In this document: piece after piece, positions 36,206-45,009 of the stretch
Numbering within the stretch: position 1 is the stretch's first letter
Layout: the number at the start of each line of letters is the position of its first letter
Assembly: GCA_903868595.1 (NCBI GenBank)
Contig: CAIPVV010000025.1
Span: forward strand, 94,068 to 158,067
DNA: 64,000 nucleotides
Direction: 5' to 3'
From: an uncultured Pseudomonadota bacterium
GTDB lineage: Bacteria > Pseudomonadota > Gammaproteobacteria > Steroidobacterales > Steroidobacteraceae
The notes under the pieces: model-generated
Seen by the model: only the letters and a program-made list of their open reading frames with translations
Database searches by the model: none
What the model was told of the DNA's origin: nothing
Translations under genes and position numbers: made by a program

Positions 36206-36547
36206 ATGAACCGCAACACCAAGGCAGCCATGGCACCATCCACCGTACAGTCCGCGAAGCTGCACCTCGTGGCGATAACGGGCCTTAGCCAGGACGCGCT
36301 GCACCTCTACGTGGGGCTGGGGGTCTGGTTGCTCGCCGCGATGCTGTTTCGCAAGTCGGTCAAGACCCGGGTCCCGTTGTTCGCCGTGCTGGCGGTGGCG
36401 GCGATCGGTGGGGCCTTCGATGCCTGGGATGACATCTCGAGCCTGGGCCACTGGCGTGTGCAGGCCAGCCTGCACGACGTCCTGAACATGATGTTCTGGC
36501 CGACGTTTCTCTGCCTGCTCGTGCGGTACACGAAAGTCGTTCGCTAA
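36206..36547 (+). CDS. Small integral membrane protein, unknown
   Basis: A 113-residue protein with about three hydrophobic segments: ALHLYVGLGVWLLAAMLF, VPLFAVLAVAAIGGAF and VLNMMFWPTFLCLLV. Charged residues between them (DAWDDISSLGHW) and a basic C-terminal KVVR suggest a defined topology. No family is recognised with confidence. The start could be GTG 36203 or ATG 36206. It precedes the second copy of the unknown exported family by 57 bases. Confidence 0.6.
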   Translation: MNRNTKAAMAPSTVQSAKLHLVAITGLSQDALHLYVGLGVWLLAAMLFRKSVKTRVPLFAVLAVAAIGGAFDAWDDISSLGHWRVQASLHDVLNMMFWPTFLCLLVRYTKVVR

Positions 36548-36604
36548 CGCGCGGGCCAGTCGTATTCTCCCCAGTCCGGGGCGGATACAACCAGGATTCA
36601 TCCC

Positions 36605-37378
36605 ATGGGCGTTAAACAAAGCCTTGCCAGCCTGACGGCGATAGGGCTCCTGACTGGCGTTGGCGCGGAGGCCGCCACGGTGCCTGCGACTCCCGGTGCG
36701 GCGTTTCCGAAAGGTCATTACGCCGTGCTCGACAAGCTTCCCGATTGGGGCGGCACCTGGGTCTACAGTTTCGGGCCACCACCGCCCGGCACGCCGCCGC
36801 GCGAGACGCCGCAGCTCAAGGGCAGCTACCTGAAGGACTACCAGGCCTGGCAGCAGGCGGTGAAGGACAAGCAGGGGCTGGTGCCCAAGTCGGGCTCGAA
36901 CTGCATGCCGCCGGGCATGCCCGGGGTCATGGCCATGCCGCAGTACCCGATGGAGTTCCTGGTCACGCCCGGACGCGTGACGACCCTGCACGAGGCGTGG
37001 ATGCAGTGGCGCACGATCTTCACGGACGGGCGCGAGCACCCCAAGGACTGGGAGGCGGGGATCTTCGGCCACTCGACCGGGCGCTGGGAGGGGGACACCC
37101 TGGTGGTGGATACCGTCGGGATCAAGACCCTCACGGAGCTCACCCCGGGCGCCCGCCACGGCAAGAACCTTCATATCGTGGAGCGGATCCACCTGCTGGC
37201 CGGCGCGCCGGACACCCTGGTCGATGAAATGACCCTGGAGGACCCTGACGCCCTGGAGCAGCCCTTCCACCAGCGCTTTTTCTACCAGCGCGAGCGCGAC
37301 TGGAACCTGCAGGAGTTCATTTGCGCCGAAAACGACCGCAATCCGGTCAACGAGAAGGGCGAAACCCAGTTTCGCTGA
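36605..37378 (+). CDS. Exported protein of unknown function, paralogue of the 24995-25762 product
   Basis: A 257-residue protein with a signal peptide ending GVGAEAATV. It shares with the first copy the order CMPPGMPG, YPMEFLVTPGRVT, GHSTGRWEGDTLVVDTVG and a following HIVERIHLL segment. The N-terminal part differs and is Pro-rich (FGPPPPGTPP). The C-terminus here continues with FHQRFFYQRERDWNLQEFICAEND, giving a second cysteine. No DUF6152 gene follows this copy. Function is unknown; the conserved W-E-G-D-T suggests a binding or catalytic surface. Confidence 0.8.
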   Translation: MGVKQSLASLTAIGLLTGVGAEAATVPATPGAAFPKGHYAVLDKLPDWGGTWVYSFGPPPPGTPPRETPQLKGSYLKDYQAWQQAVKDKQGLVPKSGSNCMPPGMPGVMAMPQYPMEFLVTPGRVTTLHEAWMQWRTIFTDGREHPKDWEAGIFGHSTGRWEGDTLVVDTVGIKTLTELTPGARHGKNLHIVERIHLLAGAPDTLVDEMTLEDPDALEQPFHQRFFYQRERDWNLQEFICAENDRNPVNEKGETQFR

Positions 37379-37560
37379 CGCTCGGGGCCGAGCCGGGGCC
37401 ACCCTGGGGGGTGTTCCCGGCAGCCCATTCCGAAGGCTCCGTCTGAGCAATCGCGGCCAAGTCACGGAATCCCAAAGAATAAGCAAATGTGAGCTGCGTC
37501 CCACTTTGGCGCAACGCGCGTAAGTCGTTGTGGCTACGACAAATTAAGCCTGCAAATCCG

Positions 37561-37590
37561 TTGACATAAGTACTCTCCGATTCCTATAGT
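37561..37590 (+). promoter_or_regulatory. Main promoter of the division and cell wall cluster
   Basis: A perfect TTGACA (37561-37566), an 18-base spacer and TATAGT (37585-37590) form the best sigma70-like promoter in the window. Transcription would start near 37597, right at the MraZ-type repeats. Confidence 0.8.
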
Positions 37591-37599
37591 GGCGCCAGG

Positions 37600-37624
37600 T
37601 GGGAGCAAGTGGGGAGAAATGGGC
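37600..37624 (+). promoter_or_regulatory. MraZ operator (three TGGGN repeats)
   Basis: TGGGA, TGGGG and TGGGC are separated by exactly five bases each, the arrangement MraZ binds upstream of its own gene in E. coli. The repeats lie just after the promoter and 17 bases before the mraZ ATG, fitting autorepression of the whole cluster. Confidence 0.85.
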
Positions 37625-37641
37625 GATCCCCGTTAAAAGGT

Positions 37642-38094
37642 ATGTTCCGCGGCGCAACAAAAGTCACTGTCGACGACAAAGGGCGAGTGGTCATACCCAC
37701 CCGCCATCGCTCGCTGCTGGCTGCGCACAGCGAGAGCCGCGTCGTGGTCACGGTCGACCGCGACCAGTGTCTGCTGATCTACCCGGTTCCCGAATGGGAG
37801 CAGATCGAGCAGAAGCTGATGAGCCTGCCGAGCCTGCACCCCCAGTCGCGCCGCCTGCAGAGGTTGATGGTCGGGCATGCGACCGACCTGGACTTGGACA
37901 GTCATGGCCGACTGGCGTTGACCGCCGAGCTGCGCGAATTCGCGGGAATCACGCGCGCCGGCATGTTGATCGGGCAGGGCAACAAGCTGGAGCTCTGGGA
38001 CGAGGCACGCTGGAACGAGCAGCGTGATTCCTGGCTCAAGAGCGAACAGGCGACCACCGATCTGGCGACCGAACTCGATTCCCTTTCACTTTGA
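37642..38094 (+). CDS. mraZ: Transcriptional regulator MraZ
   Basis: A 150-residue protein with two AbrB-like SpoVT domains that forms a ring and represses the dcw promoter. It starts MFRGATKVTVDDKGRVVIPTRHR and the second repeat has DLDSHGRLALTAELREFAGI; both contain the D-x-x-G-R DNA-binding loop. The ATG at 37642, with AAAAGG before it, is preferred over GTG 37609, because the latter would run through the operator. First gene of the dcw cluster; rsmH follows after 25 bases. Confidence 0.95.
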   Translation: MFRGATKVTVDDKGRVVIPTRHRSLLAAHSESRVVVTVDRDQCLLIYPVPEWEQIEQKLMSLPSLHPQSRRLQRLMVGHATDLDLDSHGRLALTAELREFAGITRAGMLIGQGNKLELWDEARWNEQRDSWLKSEQATTDLATELDSLSL

Positions 38095-38119
38095 TGAGCG
38101 CATTGCGAGGGCGTAAGGA

Positions 38120-39073
38120 TTGGATGAGCACACACCGGTGCTTGTCGAAGAAGCGCTCGCAGGGCTCGGCCTTGGCGCGGATTCGCCGACGCCACACAAC
38201 GACGGACTGTATGTCGACGCGACCTTCGGGCGCGGCGGTCACACTGCGCGCATCCTTGCGGCCCTTGGCCCGACTGGGCGCGTGCTCGCGATCGACCGTG
38301 ACCCGCAAGCAGTCGCTGCCGCCCGGGAGCGCTTCGCTGCGGATCCGCGCTTCGTGGTGGTCCATGCTCCGTTCGGTGCGCTCCAATCACTGGTCGCGGC
38401 ACATGGCGAGGGTCGTCCCCTTCGAGGGATTCTGTTCGACCTCGGCGTGTCTTCCGCGCAGCTCGACCAAGCGCAGCGCGGCTTCAGCTTCCAAGCCGAC
38501 GGCCCGCTCGACATGCGCATGGACCCGACGCGTGGCGAAAGTGCGGCGCAATGGCTCTCCCATGCGTCCGCCGATGAGATCCGCGACGTGATCTGGCAGC
38601 TTGGCGAAGAACGATTCGCCAGCCGCGTCGCCCGCGGGATCCTTGAAGCCCGCGCCGTGGAGCCGATCACCCGCACCGCCCAGCTGGCGCAAATCGTGGC
38701 GCGCGCCGTGCGCACGCGTGAGCCGGGCAAGAACCCGGCGACGCGCAGCTTCCAGGCCATCCGGATGCACGTGAACGATGAGCTGGGGGAGATCGAGCGC
38801 GGCCTCGCGGCAGCGCTCAAGCTGCTTGCCCCGGGCGGTCGGCTGGTCGTGATCAGCTTCCACTCGCTGGAAGATCGCCTCGTGAAGAATTTCATGCGGC
38901 ACGAGTCCCAGCCGGATCCCGCGCTGGCGAAGTTGCCGATGCTGCCGGCCGGCTATGCGCCACGCCTGGAACTGGTCGGACGTAAGCAGAAGGCCGGAGA
39001 TGCCGAACTGCGCGCCAACCCGCGCTCGCGCAGCGCGATCCTGCGCGTTGCAGAGCGCACGGAGGCCGCGTGA
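38120..39073 (+). CDS. rsmH: 16S rRNA (cytosine1402-N4)-methyltransferase
   Basis: A 317-residue SAM-dependent methyltransferase (MraW). It begins with EHTPVLVEEAL, has the SAM loop TFGRGGHTARIL and the family blocks DLGVSSAQLDQAQRGFSF and TRSFQAIRMHVNDELGEIE, and ends SRSAILRVAERT. It methylates the same rRNA base as RsmI, whose gene is also in this window. The start is TTG 38120, with GTAAGGAT upstream. Four bases of overlap with ftsL. Confidence 0.96.
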   Translation: MDEHTPVLVEEALAGLGLGADSPTPHNDGLYVDATFGRGGHTARILAALGPTGRVLAIDRDPQAVAAARERFAADPRFVVVHAPFGALQSLVAAHGEGRPLRGILFDLGVSSAQLDQAQRGFSFQADGPLDMRMDPTRGESAAQWLSHASADEIRDVIWQLGEERFASRVARGILEARAVEPITRTAQLAQIVARAVRTREPGKNPATRSFQAIRMHVNDELGEIERGLAAALKLLAPGGRLVVISFHSLEDRLVKNFMRHESQPDPALAKLPMLPAGYAPRLELVGRKQKAGDAELRANPRSRSAILRVAERTEAA

Positions 39074-39351
39074 CCCTGGGCCCCGGCAAGATCGCGCTTC
39101 TCACCGGATTGCTGTGGTTTGCGGCGCTGGGTTCCGCCGCGGGCGCCATCTACGCCAAGCATCGCGCCCGCGAGCTGTTCGTGGAGCTGGAGAAGCTCAA
39201 TACGAACCGCGATAACCTGGAAATCGAGTGGGGCCAGCTGCAGCTGGAGCAGAGCGCCTGGTCCTCGCATGCCTTCGTCGAGCAGGTGGCAATCACGCGC
39301 CTGCACATGGCCACCCCGCCGGCCCGTGAGATCCAGGTGGTGCGGCCGTGA
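39070..39351 (+). CDS. ftsL: Cell division protein FtsL
   Basis: A 93-residue bitopic membrane protein with one transmembrane helix (about 8-28) and a periplasmic coiled coil (about 30-65, with ELEKLNTNRDNLEIEWGQLQLEQ) that pairs with FtsB and binds FtsQ and FtsWI. Start GTG overlaps the rsmH stop (GTGA). Size and position between rsmH and ftsI identify it, since FtsL sequences are poorly conserved. Confidence 0.93.
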   Translation: MTLGPGKIALLTGLLWFAALGSAAGAIYAKHRARELFVELEKLNTNRDNLEIEWGQLQLEQSAWSSHAFVEQVAITRLHMATPPAREIQVVRP

Positions 39352-41075
39352 AGAAGCCCAAGGCCGCCAACCCGCGCTCCTTCCGCATCCGGCTGATGTT
39401 TGCGTTCGGCCTGCTGGCCATGGCGGCCGCGGGTCTGGTGGCACGCGCGGTGGACCTGCAGCTCGTGCACAACGACTTCCTTCTGGGCCAGGGCGACCAG
39501 CGCTACATCCGCGAGGTGGAGACGGTCGCCCACCGCGGCATGATCCTGGACCGCAACGGCGAGCCGCTGGCCGTGAGCACCCCGGTGGATTCCGTGTCGG
39601 TCAACCCGCGCGTGCTGGCCAGCGAGAACGACCAGTGGCCGCTGCTGGCGGCGGCGCTCAAGCGCGACGATGCGGAAGTGGCGCGTCGCTTGGCGAGCAG
39701 CCAGGACCGCTCGTTCCTCTACCTGGCCCGCCACATGAAGCCGGTGGATGCCCAGGCCGTGCGCCGCCTGGGACTGCCGGGCGTGAGCGTGGAGCGCGAA
39801 TACCGCCGCTACTATCCGTCCGGCGAGGTGGTGGGCCATGTCCTGGGCTTCACCAACGTCGACGACGCTGGCCAGGAGGGCGCGGAGCTTGCCTTCGATC
39901 ACTGGCTGAGCGGCGAGGATGGCAAGAAGCGCGTCATCCAGGACCGTATGGGCCGCAAGGTCGAGGATGTCGACAGCATTCGTGCGACCCGGCCCGGCCG
40001 TGACCTCTCGCTCAGCATCGACCTGCGCATCCAGTACCTGGCGTACCGTGAGCTGAAGGCGGCGATCCGCGATCAGCGGGCGCGCTCCGGCTCCGTGGTG
40101 GTGATCGACATCGCCACCGGCGAAGTGCTGGCGATGGTGAACCAGCCCACCTTCAACCCGAACGACCGCGACCAGCTGGCCCCGGGCAGCTACCGCAACC
40201 GCGCAGCCACCGACATGCTGGAGCCGGGCTCCAGCATCAAGCCCTTCGTGGTCGCCGCGGCGCTGGAGTCGGGCAAGTACGACGAACACAGCCTGATCGA
40301 CGCCAGCCAGGGCTTCGTCCGGGTCGGCGCCAAGATCATCGAGGATGAGCATCCGATCGGCGTCGCGGGCCTGGAGACGATCCTGGCCAAGTCCTCCAAC
40401 GTCGGCATGAGCCTGGTCGCGCTGTCGCTGGAGCCGCAGCAGATCTGGTCGACGCTGCGCCACCTGGGCTTTGGCCAGGTCACCGCGAGCGGCTTCCCGG
40501 GCGAGTCCGCGGGCATGCTCTCCAACTACGCCAACTGGCGGCCGATCAACATCGCCACGCTCTCCTACGGCTACGGCATCTCGGTCACGCCGCTGCAGCT
40601 GGCCCATGCCTACGCGACGATCGGCGCGATGGGCATCTCGCGGCCGGTCTCCATGTCGCGGGTGGATGGCCCGGTGGCGGGCGAGCGCGTGCTGAGCGAG
40701 AAGTCCGCCCGCACGCTGGTGAAACTGCTGGAGTCCGTGGTGGCCCCGGGCGGCACCGGCCGGCAGGCGGCCATCGCCGGCTACCGCATCGCCGGCAAGA
40801 CCGGGACGGCCAAGAAGGCCGGAATCGGCGGCTACTCCACCGACCACTACGTGGGCGTGTTCGGCGGCGTCGCGCCGGCGAGCAACCCCCGCCTTGCCGC
40901 CGTCGTGGTCATCGACGACCCGGTTGCGGGCCACTACTACGGCGGCGACGTCGCGGCGCCGGTGTTCTCCTCGGTGGTCGGCGGCGCCCTGCGCCTGATG
41001 GGCGTCGCGCCGGATGACCTGGACAACTCGCGACAGGATCCCTTCACGGCAACCCAGACGCTGGTGCGGCGATGA
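39348..41075 (+). CDS. ftsI: Septal peptidoglycan transpeptidase FtsI (PBP3)
   Basis: A 575-residue class B penicillin-binding protein. One transmembrane helix (about 15-35), a pedestal domain (about 55-210), and the transpeptidase domain with active-site Ser295 in SSIK, SSN at 349-351 and KTGTAKK near 483. It cross-links septal peptidoglycan with its partner FtsW. GTG start overlaps ftsL by four bases and murE begins inside its stop (ATGA). Confidence 0.97.
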   Translation: MKKPKAANPRSFRIRLMFAFGLLAMAAAGLVARAVDLQLVHNDFLLGQGDQRYIREVETVAHRGMILDRNGEPLAVSTPVDSVSVNPRVLASENDQWPLLAAALKRDDAEVARRLASSQDRSFLYLARHMKPVDAQAVRRLGLPGVSVEREYRRYYPSGEVVGHVLGFTNVDDAGQEGAELAFDHWLSGEDGKKRVIQDRMGRKVEDVDSIRATRPGRDLSLSIDLRIQYLAYRELKAAIRDQRARSGSVVVIDIATGEVLAMVNQPTFNPNDRDQLAPGSYRNRAATDMLEPGSSIKPFVVAAALESGKYDEHSLIDASQGFVRVGAKIIEDEHPIGVAGLETILAKSSNVGMSLVALSLEPQQIWSTLRHLGFGQVTASGFPGESAGMLSNYANWRPINIATLSYGYGISVTPLQLAHAYATIGAMGISRPVSMSRVDGPVAGERVLSEKSARTLVKLLESVVAPGGTGRQAAIAGYRIAGKTGTAKKAGIGGYSTDHYVGVFGGVAPASNPRLAAVVVIDDPVAGHYYGGDVAAPVFSSVVGGALRLMGVAPDDLDNSRQDPFTATQTLVRR

Positions 41076-42553
41076 ACCTCGCCACCCTACTGAAAGGCAT
41101 CGCCACACCCCCCCGCGATACCGCGCTCAGCGACATCACGCAGGACAGCCGCCAGGTCCGCGCCGGCAGCGTCTTCCTCGCCTGCCGCGGCGAGCGCCAC
41201 CATGGGCTGGACTTTGCCGAGCAGGTCGCCGCGCAGGGTGCGGCCGCGATCCTGTGGGAGCCGCAGGCCGGTCGCTCGCCGCCCCTGCTGCCCTCCGAGA
41301 TCATCGTGACGCCGGTACCGGCGCTGCGCACGCGTGCCAGCGAGCTGGCGGGACGCTTCTTTGGCCTGCCGTCGCACCAGCTTGCGATCGCGGGCATCAC
41401 CGGCACCAACGGCAAGACCACCACGGCCTGGCTGCTCGCCCAGGCGCTCAATGCCTGCGGCCGGCCTGCCGCCTACATCGGCACGCTGGGCGCGGCCTAT
41501 GCCGGCGCCTTGCACCCCGGCCAGCTCACGACGCCCGACGCGGTCAGTGTGCAGCGCCGGCTCGCGGCGTTCCGCGACCAGGGCGCCGCCTGCGTCGCGA
41601 TGGAAGTCTCCTCGCACGCGCTCGCGCAGGATCGCGTGGCGGCCGTGCACTTTGATGCCGCAGTCTTCACGAACCTCACGCGCGACCACCTGGACTACCA
41701 CGGCAGCATGGCAGCCTATGCCGCCGCCAAGGCGAGCCTGTTTGCGCTCTCCGGCCTGCGCCTGCGGGTGATCAACGCCGACGACGCCTTCGGCGCGGAG
41801 CTCTTGGCGCGGCCGGGCTTCGAGGCGAGCATCGCCACCAGCCGGCGCGAGGACTTCGTGCCGCGAGCGGGGCAGGGCTACCTGCAGGCAACGCAGATCG
41901 TGCTGGGGGAGCAGGGCGTGAGCTTTGCGCTGCGTTCCAGCTTTGGCAGTGCCCCGCTGTCGGCGCCGCTGATCGGCAGCTTCAACATCGACAACCTGCT
42001 GGCCGTGGCCGGCGTGCTGCTCGGCAGCGGTGTTTCGCTCTCGCAGGTCACCCGGGCACTCGCCGGTGTGCAGGCGCCCCCGGGCCGGCTGGAGGTATCC
42101 GGTGGCGGGCGCGAGCCGCTCGCGGTCGTCGACTATGCCCACTCGCCGGACGCGCTGGAGAAAGCCCTGACCGTGCTGCGGGCCCATTGCACGGGCCGGC
42201 TGTGGTGCGTGTTCGGCTGCGGTGGCGATCGGGATCGGGGCAAGCGTTCGCAGATGGGCGCCGTCGCCGCGCGCCTGGCCGACGAGCTGGTGGTCACCGA
42301 TGACAACCCGCGCACCGAGGACCCGGCGCAGATCGTCCGCGAGATCCTGGCGGGCATCGGCGACCACCCCGCGACGGTGCTGCATGACCGCGCCGCCGCG
42401 ATCGCCCGGGCGATCCAGCGGGCCGCTCCAGGGGATGCCGTGCTGGTCGCCGGCAAGGGCCACGAGGACTACCAGATCATCGGTACCGAGCGTCGCGCCT
42501 TCAGCGACAGCCATGCGGTCGCCGCGGCGCTGTCCGGCCGGAGGCAGGCATGA
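41072..42553 (+). CDS. murE: UDP-MurNAc-tripeptide synthetase (meso-diaminopimelate-adding)
   Basis: A 493-residue cytoplasmic Mur ligase. The ATP site is GITGTNGKTTTAWLL. The DNPRTEDP motif is the specificity signature for meso-diaminopimelate rather than lysine. A carbamylated lysine region, YAAAKASLF, is visible. It adds the third residue of the stem peptide. ATGA overlaps with ftsI before it and murF after it. Confidence 0.97.
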   Translation: MNLATLLKGIATPPRDTALSDITQDSRQVRAGSVFLACRGERHHGLDFAEQVAAQGAAAILWEPQAGRSPPLLPSEIIVTPVPALRTRASELAGRFFGLPSHQLAIAGITGTNGKTTTAWLLAQALNACGRPAAYIGTLGAAYAGALHPGQLTTPDAVSVQRRLAAFRDQGAACVAMEVSSHALAQDRVAAVHFDAAVFTNLTRDHLDYHGSMAAYAAAKASLFALSGLRLRVINADDAFGAELLARPGFEASIATSRREDFVPRAGQGYLQATQIVLGEQGVSFALRSSFGSAPLSAPLIGSFNIDNLLAVAGVLLGSGVSLSQVTRALAGVQAPPGRLEVSGGGREPLAVVDYAHSPDALEKALTVLRAHCTGRLWCVFGCGGDRDRGKRSQMGAVAARLADELVVTDDNPRTEDPAQIVREILAGIGDHPATVLHDRAAAIARAIQRAAPGDAVLVAGKGHEDYQIIGTERRAFSDSHAVAAALSGRRQA

Positions 42554-43920
42554 AGCGCAGCCTCGTGGAATTTGCGCGCCTTTGCGGTGGCCAGTACCGC
42601 GGCGAGGATAGGCCCTACGGCCAGGTCAGCACCGACACGCGGGCGCTGCAGCCCGGCGACCTCTACCTCGCGCTGCGCGGCCCGCGCTTTGACGGCAACG
42701 ACTTCCTGGATGCCGCGGCGGCGGCCGGCGCGGTGGCCGCGGTGGTGGATCGGCCGATCAGCAACCGCCCGCTGCCGTTGATCCAGGTGGCCGATGGCCA
42801 GGCCGCGCTCACGCGCGCCGCCCTGGGCTGGCGCAAGCAGTACGGGGGCCGCGTGCTGGGCGTGGCCGGCAGCAACGGCAAGACCACGACCAAGGAAATG
42901 CTGGCCGCGATCCTCGCGCAGCGCGGCCAGTGCCTGGCCACGCGCGGCAACTTCAACAACCACATCGGCGTGCCGCTCACGCTGCTGCGCCTGCAGCCGG
43001 CGGACGCCTACGCCGTGATCGAGATCGGCGCCAACAACCCCGGCGAAGTGGCGAGCCTGCTGCAGATCGCGCAGCCCTCCATCGGCCTGATCACCAATGC
43101 CGGCGCGGAGCACCTGGAAGGCTTCGTCGACCTGGACGGCGTGGCACGCGCCGAAGGGGAGATGGTCGAGGGACTCCCAGCCGACGGCGTTGCCGTCCTC
43201 AACGCCGACGACCCGTATGCCGGTTTGTGGCGCGGCATGACGCGCGCGCGGGTGGTGAGCTTCGGTATCGACGCGGAGGCGGATTACCGCGCCGTGGAGA
43301 TCCACGAGACGCTGGGTGACGCGGGCTTCCACGTCCGTTTCCGGCTGCGGGCACCCCACGGCGAGCATGCCGTGGTGCTGAACGTCGGCGGGCGGCATAA
43401 CGTGCGCAATGCGCTGGCCGCCGCCGCGGCGGCCTGCAGCGCCGGTGTTAGCCTGGCCAACGTCGCCGCGGGCCTGGCCTCGATGCAGCCCGTGCAGGGC
43501 CGGCTGCAGCCGCGCCGCAGCCGGCACGGTGCCCGGCTCCTGGATGATTCCTACAATGCCAATCCCAGCTCCGTGCGGGCCGGCATCGACGTGGTCACGG
43601 CGCTGGGCGGACCGGCCTGGCTGGTGCTGGCCGATATGGGCGAGCTGGGCGAGCAGGCCGAGAGCAGCCACGTGGAAATCGGCGCCTACGCCCGCCAGCA
43701 CGGCATTAAGCGGCTCTTCGCCACGGGCCCCTTAAGCACACGCACGGTGGAGGCCTTTGGCGGCGGCGCCACCTGGTATCCCGACACGGAGGCCCTGGCC
43801 CGTGCGGTGGATGCGGCGCTGTCACCGGAGGTCTGCCTGCTCGTGAAGGGATCGCGTTCCAACCGGCTGGAGCGGGTCGTCGCCGCGCTCACCGGCCAGC
43901 CCACGACGCCGGGACACTGA
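42550..43920 (+). CDS. murF: UDP-MurNAc-tripeptide:D-Ala-D-Ala ligase
   Basis: A 456-residue Mur ligase with ATP loop VAGSNGKTTTKEMLAA, NNHIGVPLTLL, AVIEIGANNPGEV and the C-terminal DDSYNANPSSVRAG, all diagnostic for MurF. It attaches the D-Ala-D-Ala made by Ddl, whose gene is later in the same cluster. The mraY ATG lies three bases after its stop. Confidence 0.97.
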   Translation: MKRSLVEFARLCGGQYRGEDRPYGQVSTDTRALQPGDLYLALRGPRFDGNDFLDAAAAAGAVAAVVDRPISNRPLPLIQVADGQAALTRAALGWRKQYGGRVLGVAGSNGKTTTKEMLAAILAQRGQCLATRGNFNNHIGVPLTLLRLQPADAYAVIEIGANNPGEVASLLQIAQPSIGLITNAGAEHLEGFVDLDGVARAEGEMVEGLPADGVAVLNADDPYAGLWRGMTRARVVSFGIDAEADYRAVEIHETLGDAGFHVRFRLRAPHGEHAVVLNVGGRHNVRNALAAAAAACSAGVSLANVAAGLASMQPVQGRLQPRRSRHGARLLDDSYNANPSSVRAGIDVVTALGGPAWLVLADMGELGEQAESSHVEIGAYARQHGIKRLFATGPLSTRTVEAFGGGATWYPDTEALARAVDAALSPEVCLLVKGSRSNRLERVVAALTGQPTTPGH

Positions 43921-43923
43921 CGC

Positions 43924-45009
43924 ATGCTGTACTGGCTCGCCAAGCAGCTCTCCGCCCACCACAGCGTGTTCAACGTCTTCTCCTACCTGACGCTGCGCGG
44001 CATCCTGGCGGTGATCTCCGCGCTGCTGATCTCGCTGCTGGTGGGCCCCGGGATGATCCGCAGCCTCTCCAAAGGCCAGATCGGCCAGGTCGTGCGCGAT
44101 GACGGCCCGCAGTCCCACCTCTCCAAGAAGGGCACGCCGACCATGGGTGGCGCGCTGATCATCGTGGCGATCGCGATCGCGACGCTGCTGTGGGCGGACC
44201 TGGCCAATCGCTACGTCTGGATCATCCTGGCGGTGACGGTGAGCTTCGGGCTGATCGGCTTCTATGACGACTACCTGAAGCTCGTCGTCGGCAACTCCAA
44301 GGGGCTGGCGGCGCGCTGGAAGTACCTGTTGCAGTCTATCGCCGGCCTCGCGGCGGCGGTCTTCCTTTACATGACGGCCCACGTGCCCGGCGAGACGACC
44401 CTGTTCCTGCCGTTCGTGAAGAACTTCGCGCTGCCTCTGGGCGGCTTCGGCTTCGTGGCGCTCTCCTACCTGATGATCGTCGGCATGAGCAATGCCGTGA
44501 ACCTTACGGACGGCCTGGATGGCCTGGCGATCATGCCGGCGGCGATGGTTGCGGGCGCGCTGGGCATCTTCGCCTACGCGAGCGGCAACGCCATCTTCGC
44601 CAACTACCTGGCCATCCCGGCGATCCCGGGTGCCGGCGAGGTCCTGATCTTCTGCGGCGCCATGGTCGGTGCGGGCCTGGGCTTCCTGTGGTTCAACGCC
44701 TACCCCGCGCAGGTCTTCATGGGCGACATCGGGGCGCTGGCGCTGGGTGCCGCGCTGGGCCTGATCGCCGTGATCGTGCGTCAGGAAGTCGTGGTGCTGG
44801 TGATGGGCGGCGTGTTCGTCGTGGAGACGGCCTCGGTCATCCTGCAGGTTGCCTCCTACAAGCTGCGCGGCAAGCGGCTCTTCCGCATGGCTCCCATTCA
44901 TCATCACTTCGAGCTCAAGGGCTGGGCCGAGCCGAAGGTGATCGTGCGTTTCTGGATCATCAGCTTGTTGCTGGTGCTGGCGGGTCTGGCGACCCTGAAG
45001 GTACGTTGA
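43924..45009 (+). CDS. mraY: Phospho-MurNAc-pentapeptide translocase MraY
   Basis: A 361-residue membrane enzyme with ten hydrophobic helices that joins phospho-MurNAc-pentapeptide to undecaprenyl phosphate, giving lipid I. Signatures: [37 protein letters not shown] (catalytic aspartates) and [13 protein letters not shown]. Full length. Its TGA overlaps the murD ATG by one base. Confidence 0.97.
   Translation: MLYWLAKQLSAHHSVFNVFSYLTLRGILAVISALLISLLVGPGMIRSLSKGQIGQVVRDDGPQSHLSKKGTPTMGGALIIVAIAIATLLWADLANRYVWIILAVTVSFGLIGFYDDYLKLVVGNSKGLAARWKYLLQSIAGLAAAVFLYMTAHVPGETTLFLPFVKNFALPLGGFGFVALSYLMIVGMSNAVNLTDGLDGLAIMPAAMVAGALGIFAYASGNAIFANYLAIPAIPGAGEVLIFCGAMVGAGLGFLWFNAYPAQVFMGDIGALALGAALGLIAVIVRQEVVVLVMGGVFVVETASVILQVASYKLRGKRLFRMAPIHHHFELKGWAEPKVIVRFWIISLLLVLAGLATLKVR

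Noticed and set aside
39150..41108. 652-codon minus-strand frame opposite ftsI
   Set aside because: Antisense shadow of ftsI with His/Arg/Ala-rich composition and no ribosome binding site.
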